Made by a program: the position numbers and the translations under genes | Shown here: positions 7,791-11,971 of the stretch, piece after piece | Layout: each line of letters begins with the position of its first letter | Position numbering within the stretch: position 1 is the first letter of the stretch | Origin: Thalassiosira profunda | Taxonomy: Eukaryota; Bacillariophyta; Thalassiosirophyceae; Thalassiosirales; Thalassiosiraceae | Assembly: GCA_036939355.1 (NCBI GenBank) | Contig: JALLAP010000542.1 | Span: 1-11,971 of the forward strand | DNA length: 11,971 nt | Reading direction: 5' to 3' | The notes under the pieces: model-generated | Told to the model about the DNA's origin: nothing | Databases searched by the model: none | What the model saw: only the letters and a program-made list of their open reading frames with translations

Positions 7791-7917
7791 AGCGAGGCTA
7801 CGCGCCGCACAATGTGCTGCACGATTTGGAGGCCGTGGCGGCGAACGGCGCGCCGCGGCAGGGTCCCGCGGTGTCCACGTGCGGCAGTGGAAACGGTGGC
7901 AGCCACTGCAAAGCACC
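7791..7917 (+). pseudogene. Broken copy of the 3' end of the OSCA/TMEM16-like gene
   Basis: Read on the plus strand, this stretch encodes GYAPHNVLHDLEAVAANGAP and a few more residues, nearly the same as the C-terminus encoded on the minus strand at 10574-10680. By eye about nine of ten bases match over 127 positions, including an exact run of about 40. A single-base deletion near 7878 breaks the frame before the last codons, and the stop (TAG in the intact gene) is replaced by TGG. The match includes about 18 bases past the stop, so it is a DNA-level duplication, not convergent protein. It lacks the rest of the gene. Confidence 0.8.
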
Positions 7918-7963
7918 GTCTACAGATTTCATCACAAGAAAATTAAGAACTGCCTCAACTTTT

Positions 7964-10327
7964 CTAACTCTCCTTCGATCCTTCTCCGCCGCCCTCTCCT
8001 CCTCCTCCTCGCTGCCCTGCCGAACCGTCCCCCTCTTCCTCTTCCTCCTCGCGCAAACTGCCGCCGTCGTCGTCGTCCTCCACGCCCCAAATCCGACACA
8101 GCATCGCAAACGCCCGCGGATCGTGCTCCCTTAGCTGCCGCCGATTGAACGGATACCACTTGTTGTGTTCCACCTCGTCGTCGAGTCCCCCCAAAAACGC
8201 CACGCTCAGTTCGGCAAAGTATTCCATCTGGTTGCTGCACGCGTACGCCTTGCACGTGGGTCCCTGGGGTCCGTGCACCCGCACGCAATCATAGAGACCC
8301 TCCGCCATCGCCTGTCGGTACGTAGAGATGACGTCGGCGTTGTCGTACCCGTCCGGGGTGTGGAGGCAGTGCCACGCGTGGCTCAGTTCGTGGAGCATCA
8401 GTCCCCCCGGTCCCCAGTGACGACAGTCCGAACAGTAGTGGGCGGCGTCGTACCATTCCACGCCTCCGCGTTTGGATGGGTTGTCGCCGTTTTTAAGCAG
8501 CCATGAGGCCGTGGGGTGGAAGCACCCGTCGCGGTTGCGGATCGGGGCGGCGGCGGGTCCGTAGCGGTGGGAGGCGTTGATCCAGACGGGCGTGCTCGCT
8601 TGGAGTTGGGCGCGGGCGTGCGGGGGGAGGTGATGGGCGGCGGCGGCGAGGTCGGAGGCGAAGCGATCGCGGAGGGGGTTGCTGGGGTTGTTGGTGCTGT
8701 CGGTGTCATTGTTGTTGGTGGGGTCGTCGTTGCCAAAGCAGCCGGGCTCGGCGCGGCAGGGCCACCCGCCCAGGACGATGGCGTCGTAATGTTTTGCGGA
8801 CACGTCGATCGGAGTCGGATCGAGCTGCGCCAGGCATGCCGTCACGGTCATGGTAACTTCGTCGTCGTCGATTGGAGTTGTGTCTTCCGGCGGCCGTTGC
8901 AAATTTGATGAGGAGCCGTCATTCTTGCCGTCGGTGCCTCCTCCTCCCTCACCAATCGCCGTGCCTCCCGTGGCCACGAACGCCGGCCGGTGCCGCGTGC
9001 GGGGATTCATCGCCCCCCTCAAAAACGGGACGGACTCGGCGCAGTCGGAGCAGCCGCGGAGGCGGGCGGGGAGGACGTCGTCGTCGTCAAGGTCCTCCTC
9101 CGCATCTCCCAAAGTGGCATCTCCCATTTTTGGGCACGGGGCCCTCCGGACGGCGGTGATGGTGACGAGCTGGACCCGCAATTCCCGGCCATCGTCGTCG
9201 TCGTCGCTGAGGTGGCCGCCCTCCGCGACGGTCGATTCGTTCCCGGCCGGCTCCCCGTTCCTTCCCTCCCCTGCGTCGGAATCTTCGTCTTCGGCGTTTT
9301 TTGAGGTGGGCGCGGGGTCGGGGCGGTAGCCCCCCACGACGAGGTACGTCTCCCACCCGCCTCCCTCCTCCTTGCCTTCTCCGGGGTCATCGTCTGAGTT
9401 ATTTTGCGGATTGCCGCGTCCGATGCGGCGGCGAAAGTACGTCCGCCCCCCCTCGTGAACGACAACGGGATCGTCCCCGTTGGCATTTCCACCCTCGTCG
9501 CTTCCATTCTCATGAGTGGCCGTCCCCCCGTCAAAATCGCGGTGCATCCGGCGGCAGAAGACGAAGGCGTGGCCCGGGTAGGTCGTCTCGATTTGATCGC
9601 GGGCGGTCACCAGCATGGTCCCCGCCTCGGTCCCTTCCTCCCGTGCGCTCCCTTCAATCATCGATGATTCGTCATTCTCGGCACTGTTGGCGGAGCCGCG
9701 CAGGCGGCCGTGCCCGCCATTTACCGCCCCGCCGTTGGACCCATCGCCTTCCGTGGGTGCGGCGGCCGCCCCGCCGTGGGACATCTTGGCGGGACGCATC
9801 GGCCGAAAGTGGCAGGGCGCCCCGTCCGGCCGGATCCAGCACAGGCGCAGCAAATCCTCCTCGCCGCCAACTCCGCTGCTCCCATCCGCCTCCCTCGATC
9901 CATTGTCATCGCCCTCGCCCTCGCCCTCGCCCTCCGCCCGCGCGTCCACCAGCACGTACCGAAACGCCAATCGCAATGAGGAATGGCAGCCCGTAATATC
10001 GTCGTCGGATTTCAAGAGGCCGGAGCGGTAGGCCGCCGAGGCGGCAAGGGGGGTGGCGTAGGTCGGCGCCAGGCCGTGGGCGGGGCTGCTGCTATTGGTG
10101 GTGGCGGTGGTGTTGGTGCTATTGGTGTTGTTCATGGCTGCGTGGTTGTTGGAGGTGCCGGTGGGATGCACGGAAAGGCGGGTCCACGTGGGCGACGAAT
10201 ACGGGGAGCGATGGAGGCAAGGCCGACGGTGAACATTCAGTGCATGCTCCGGCCGGGCGAGGGAGGGCGCGCCGAAGGGCGGCGGGGGCGGGCGATGGTG
10301 GGGGAGGAGGCTCCACGGGTTCGTCAT
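7964..10327 (-). CDS. VHL-beta-like region fused to a gluzincin-type zinc metallopeptidase
   Basis: A 787-residue intronless protein. The first ATG in frame is at 10327; the frame is open upstream to a stop at 10376 without another ATG. A second candidate start is M65. Residues about 112-260 resemble the VHL beta domain in pieces: FRYVLVDA, then LLRLCWIRPDGAPCHF, then IETTYPGHAFVFCRR. Acidic/Gly-rich inserts (about 131-157 and 183-240) interrupt it. No Elongin-C-binding alpha domain is seen. The C-terminal part, about 510-762, is a zinc metallopeptidase: HELSH at 646-650 gives two His ligands and the catalytic Glu647, and NQMEYFAELS (699-708) offers Glu706 as the third ligand. The surrounding pattern (FHPTASWL, VEW, LMLHELSHAWH, YPF..R..L..HDPRAFAML) matches a family of HExxH proteins in fungi, bacteria and algae sometimes linked to the ATLF-type fold. 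No signal peptide is visible, so a cytosolic or nuclear protein is inferred. The substrate is unknown. It lies just downstream of the gene at 10571, same strand. Confidence 0.78.
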   Translation of the reverse strand: MTNPWSLLPHHRPPPPPFGAPSLARPEHALNVHRRPCLHRSPYSSPTWTRLSVHPTGTSNNHAAMNNTNSTNTTATTNSSSPAHGLAPTYATPLAASAAYRSGLLKSDDDITGCHSSLRLAFRYVLVDARAEGEGEGEGDDNGSREADGSSGVGGEEDLLRLCWIRPDGAPCHFRPMRPAKMSHGGAAAAPTEGDGSNGGAVNGGHGRLRGSANSAENDESSMIEGSAREEGTEAGTMLVTARDQIETTYPGHAFVFCRRMHRDFDGGTATHENGSDEGGNANGDDPVVVHEGGRTYFRRRIGRGNPQNNSDDDPGEGKEEGGGWETYLVVGGYRPDPAPTSKNAEDEDSDAGEGRNGEPAGNESTVAEGGHLSDDDDDGRELRVQLVTITAVRRAPCPKMGDATLGDAEEDLDDDDVLPARLRGCSDCAESVPFLRGAMNPRTRHRPAFVATGGTAIGEGGGGTDGKNDGSSSNLQRPPEDTTPIDDDEVTMTVTACLAQLDPTPIDVSAKHYDAIVLGGWPCRAEPGCFGNDDPTNNNDTDSTNNPSNPLRDRFASDLAAAAHHLPPHARAQLQASTPVWINASHRYGPAAAPIRNRDGCFHPTASWLLKNGDNPSKRGGVEWYDAAHYCSDCRHWGPGGLMLHELSHAWHCLHTPDGYDNADVISTYRQAMAEGLYDCVRVHGPQGPTCKAYACSNQMEYFAELSVAFLGGLDDEVEHNKWYPFNRRQLREHDPRAFAMLCRIWGVEDDDDGGSLREEEEEEGDGSAGQRGGGGEGGGEGSKES
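9911..9934 (-). repeat. In-frame hexanucleotide repeat (GAGGGC)4
   Basis: Four copies of GCCCTC on the plus strand encode alternating Glu-Gly (about residues 132-139 of the metallopeptidase protein). It lies in one of the acidic inserts that interrupt the VHL-like region and would be prone to length change in steps of two residues. Confidence 0.7.
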
Positions 10328-10570
10328 CTGCGGCGGTGCCTCAGGCGGCAGGGCGGGGCCGGTTAGTTCTGGGGATTAGGAGTAAGGTAGTGTGGTGTGG
10401 CGAAGGAGAGAGGCAAAAGGCGAGGCACGCAAAAAAAGCAAGATACGGTTTTCTACCTTACGAAGTACGTAGATACATGAGCGGGGCCGATCGAGCTGAA
10501 GCGTGAAGCGAGAAGCTTGCATGCGCACTGGTGCTTGGCGAATCTACATTGAGGTGCTTGGCGGCGGCCG
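10328..10570. promoter_or_regulatory. Upstream region of the metallopeptidase gene
   Basis: These 243 bases separate two genes on the minus strand and must hold the 3' end of one and the promoter of the other. A TACGTA palindrome lies at 10466-10471, within GTACGTAGATAC, about 140 bases before the start at 10327. GGTGCTTGGCG occurs twice (10530-10540 and 10553-10563), the second copy straddling the inner end of the inverted repeat (its last matching base is 10553). No clear TATA box is seen. Confidence 0.4.
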
Positions 10571-10680
10571 CTACCGTTTCCACTGCCGCACGAGGGAGAC
10601 CACGGGACCCTGCCGCGGCGCGCCGTTCGCCGCCACGGCCTCCAGATCGTGAAGCAGGTTGTGCGGCGCGTATCCTCGCT
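10553..10680 (-). repeat. Right copy of the inverted duplication
   Basis: This 128-base stretch covers the last 35 codons, the stop and about 18 bases of 3' sequence of the OSCA/TMEM16-like gene. It matches 7791-7917 in opposite orientation. The two copies point at each other and enclose the metallopeptidase gene. Confidence 0.8.
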
Positions 10681-11971
10681 CGTCGTCCGTCCATCCGATA
10701 AGATTCTCGTCGATTTCGTCGACGTTGCACGCCAGCAGCGGATACGTCAAGCCTCTCAGGGTCGATTGCGGCACGTACCCGCTCACTTCCGTGCGGTGCA
10801 GGACGTTACTGAACGGGATGCCCTGATCGGCCCCGTCGGGCGCGTAGGTGCTTTCATACAGCGATCGGACCCACGGGACGACGGTGCCGCAGAAGAAGTT
10901 GCATGCGGCAATTGCCAAGACCAGCATGCTCGTCCATCCGTACAGCGACGTCAAAGTTGCCTGGCTCTCGGTCATCCACTCGGCGCCTTCGGGCTGCCAG
11001 CGCGGCAACGGCGGGAAGGTGCGAGACTTGGAGAAGAAGAAATTCTGGTTGCAGGCCACGTACTGTCCGCTGCCGCTGTCGTCCTCGCACTTGAGCAATC
11101 ATGTGAGAGGGGAACTGTCGTGCACATAGTAGAAAGGCGCACATGATATGCACTCACAACTTGATCGTAGGGATAGCCGCTCCACCAGTAGCTGCTGATG
11201 CAGACATGCGTCACCAGGATCGCAGGCAGAAAGTACTTGCGCCCAAAGCGAGCCAGATGGAAGCCAACGTCCGGCGGCGGTCCACACAGCCGCAGCAACA
11301 TGAACTTTCCGACGTGGTATTGCGCCAGCAGCGCCAACGATCCCAAAAAGAGCGCCTCGGGAAGGATCGACGCGAAGAACAGCGCGACGAAGAGCACTCG
11401 CAGCGCGTTGGTGTACCGCTCCGCGAGCCACCACCGCGTCCCGGAGAAGCACGCGTTCATCTCCGCCTGGTCTGCGGCCCTTGGGGCCACGAAATGCCTC
11501 CGGACATTCTCCGGTATGTCGAGCAACTCGATGACCGGGTTGCAGAACAGCTCGGCAAGGATGACAGGGTACACCTTGTACATCTTAAAGACATTTCGAG
11601 CTCATGTGAGAGGGCCTGTCGTGCACAGAATAGCAAGGCGCACACGATATGCACTCACCAATGATTGCATCATCCTCTCGGCTCCATTCTCCACCGAAAT
11701 GGTTTCGATGAAGCTGCTTATCAAGTAGAGAGCGATGGCGGAGTTGAACCATCGAAACAGAGTGATCTTGACGAAGAGCGAAAGCTGCTTCCCGTGCTCC
11801 GTGGGATGAGACTCCATGTTCGAGATAAATTCGCAGGCCTTGGGCACCACTGCGTTTGTCTGCCAATACCAACAATCGTGAGATCGAGATTCGCATGACA
11901 GTGTACGAGGCACCATCGACTTACCAATGAGATGAACATTGCAGCGTACGCTCCGGCATAGTTTGTGGAGA
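10571..11971 (-). CDS. OSCA/TMEM63/TMEM16-superfamily membrane protein, 3' part, spliced
   Basis: Partial: the gene enters from the right edge. Exons read on the minus strand are >11971-11925, 11859-11659, 11583-11158 and 11089-10571; all three introns are phase 0 and GT-AG, and the frame joins cleanly across each. Four hydrophobic stretches are visible: NYAGAYAAMFISL at the edge, FNSAIALYLISSF, ALRVLFVALFFASILPEALF with the following LALLAQYHV, and LVLAIAACNFFCGTVVPWV. Features such as ESHPTEHGKQLS..VKITLFRW, LAERYTNALRVLF, VGKFMLLRL and CNVDEIDENLIGW fit a protist family of channel/scramblase-like proteins related to OSCA/TMEM63 (DUF221) and anoctamins. These share the fold, and the fragment does not settle which. 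The known activities are mechanically or calcium-gated ion flux or lipid scrambling; none can be assigned here. The C-terminus after about 10680 is soluble and is the part duplicated at 7791-7917. Confidence 0.75.
11090..11157 (-). other. Intron (68 nt), introner-like copy B
   Basis: Donor GTGAGT follows codon GTT (11160-11158); acceptor CTCAAG precedes TGC (11089). Its first ~57 bases match intron 11584-11658 at nearly nine of ten positions, including GTGAGTGCATATC at the start and CTCTCACATGA near the end. TCAAGT occurs at both edges (11164-11159 and 11094-11089), as a target-site duplication would look. Confidence 0.75.
11584..11658 (-). other. Intron (75 nt), introner-like copy A
   Basis: Donor GTGAGT follows codon TTG (11661-11659); the acceptor TTTAAG at 11589-11584 joins in phase 0 to ATG TAC AAG. 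Other AG sites inside (for example after CACGACAG) would bring in a stop or shift the frame. It shares its first ~57 bases with intron 11090-11157. The start GTGAG and the later CTCAC are inverted copies of each other in both introns. Confidence 0.72.
11860..11924 (-). other. Intron (65 nt), not obviously of the introner type
   Basis: Donor GTAAGT follows TTG at 11927-11925; the acceptor TTGGCAG at 11866-11860 joins to ACA AAC in phase 0. Its sequence shows no clear match to the other two introns of this gene, so it serves as an ordinary comparison. Confidence 0.72.

Larger units (their letters stand above)
7229..7963. other. Convergent intergenic region with degenerate repeats, no gene
   Basis: These 735 bases lie between genes that converge. 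I find no credible coding region; the open frames here are arginine-rich translations of GC-rich DNA. The region holds two diverged copies of a ~130-bp unit (7500-7790) and, at 7791-7917, a broken copy of the 3' end of the gene at 10571. Between 7240 and 7500 I see only simple purine-rich stretches (for example GAGAGAGAG near 7425). Confidence 0.6.

Noticed and set aside
7370..7946. Open frames in the convergent intergenic region on both strands
   Set aside because: Arg/Pro/Gly-rich with no conserved motif. The only recognisable peptide, near 7796-7880, is the broken copy of a neighbouring gene's C-terminus.
8516..9996. Several plus-strand frames of 87-231 residues opposite the metallopeptidase gene
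   Set aside because: They are shadow frames of biased codons; the minus strand holds the complete HExxH signature.
7379..10399. TAAGGTAGTTGTGTGTG near 7380 and TAAGGTAGTGTGGTGTG near 10383 as direct repeats of a mobile element
   Set aside because: The match is short and mostly GT-rich simple sequence, so chance similarity is likely despite its position outside the peptidase gene.
1..11971. tRNA, rRNA, CRISPR arrays or bacterial operon signals
   Set aside because: No cloverleaf with conserved arms, no rRNA-like stretch, no regularly spaced repeats and no Shine-Dalgarno pattern were found; the genes are eukaryotic in form.

Overview
The window looks like nuclear DNA of a diatom, perhaps a centric one of the Thalassiosira type. 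It has spliced genes with GT-AG introns of 65-75 nt, ATG starts in Kozak-like context, and a eukaryotic glycosylation gene (DPM3). It also has several secreted proteins of styles common in diatoms: Lys/Ser-rich proteins with SGKAGK-type runs, EGF/ShK Cys-rich proteins, and Kelch/FN3 mosaics. The group assignment is an inference from protein style, not from a marker gene.

Layout, left to right: 1-320 is upstream DNA with a perfect inverted repeat. DPM3 is at 321-701 (+). A secreted mosaic protein (glycine-rich, FN3, Kelch, P-domain, Kelch) is at 804-3854 (+). It converges on a silaffin-like secreted protein at 4018-5697 (-), whose 394-bp divergent promoter region is shared with a Cys-rich EGF/ShK-like secreted protein at 6092-7228 (+). 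A 735-bp convergent intergenic region follows; it holds a degenerate tandem repeat and a broken copy of the 3' end of the rightmost gene. An intronless gene at 7964-10327 (-) encodes a VHL-beta-like region plus a gluzincin metallopeptidase. The last gene, at 10571->11971 (-), is a multi-exon OSCA/TMEM63/TMEM16-superfamily membrane protein whose 5' part lies beyond the right edge.

Three consecutive genes (804-7228) encode predicted secreted proteins, and one of them has the composition of a biosilica-associated protein, so the region may serve the extracellular matrix or cell wall. DPM3 acts in the ER lumen pathway that supplies mannose for such glycoproteins, but adjacency alone does not show a functional link.

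The observations most worth a second look are: (1) two introns of the rightmost gene are near-copies of each other, like introner elements, and one is flanked by a 6-bp direct repeat; (2) an inverted duplication of that gene's 3' end brackets the metallopeptidase gene; (3) the VHL-beta/peptidase architecture; (4) the silaffin-like protein; (5) a possible 35-nt intron that would end the EGF/ShK-like protein exactly at its ShK-like C-terminus.
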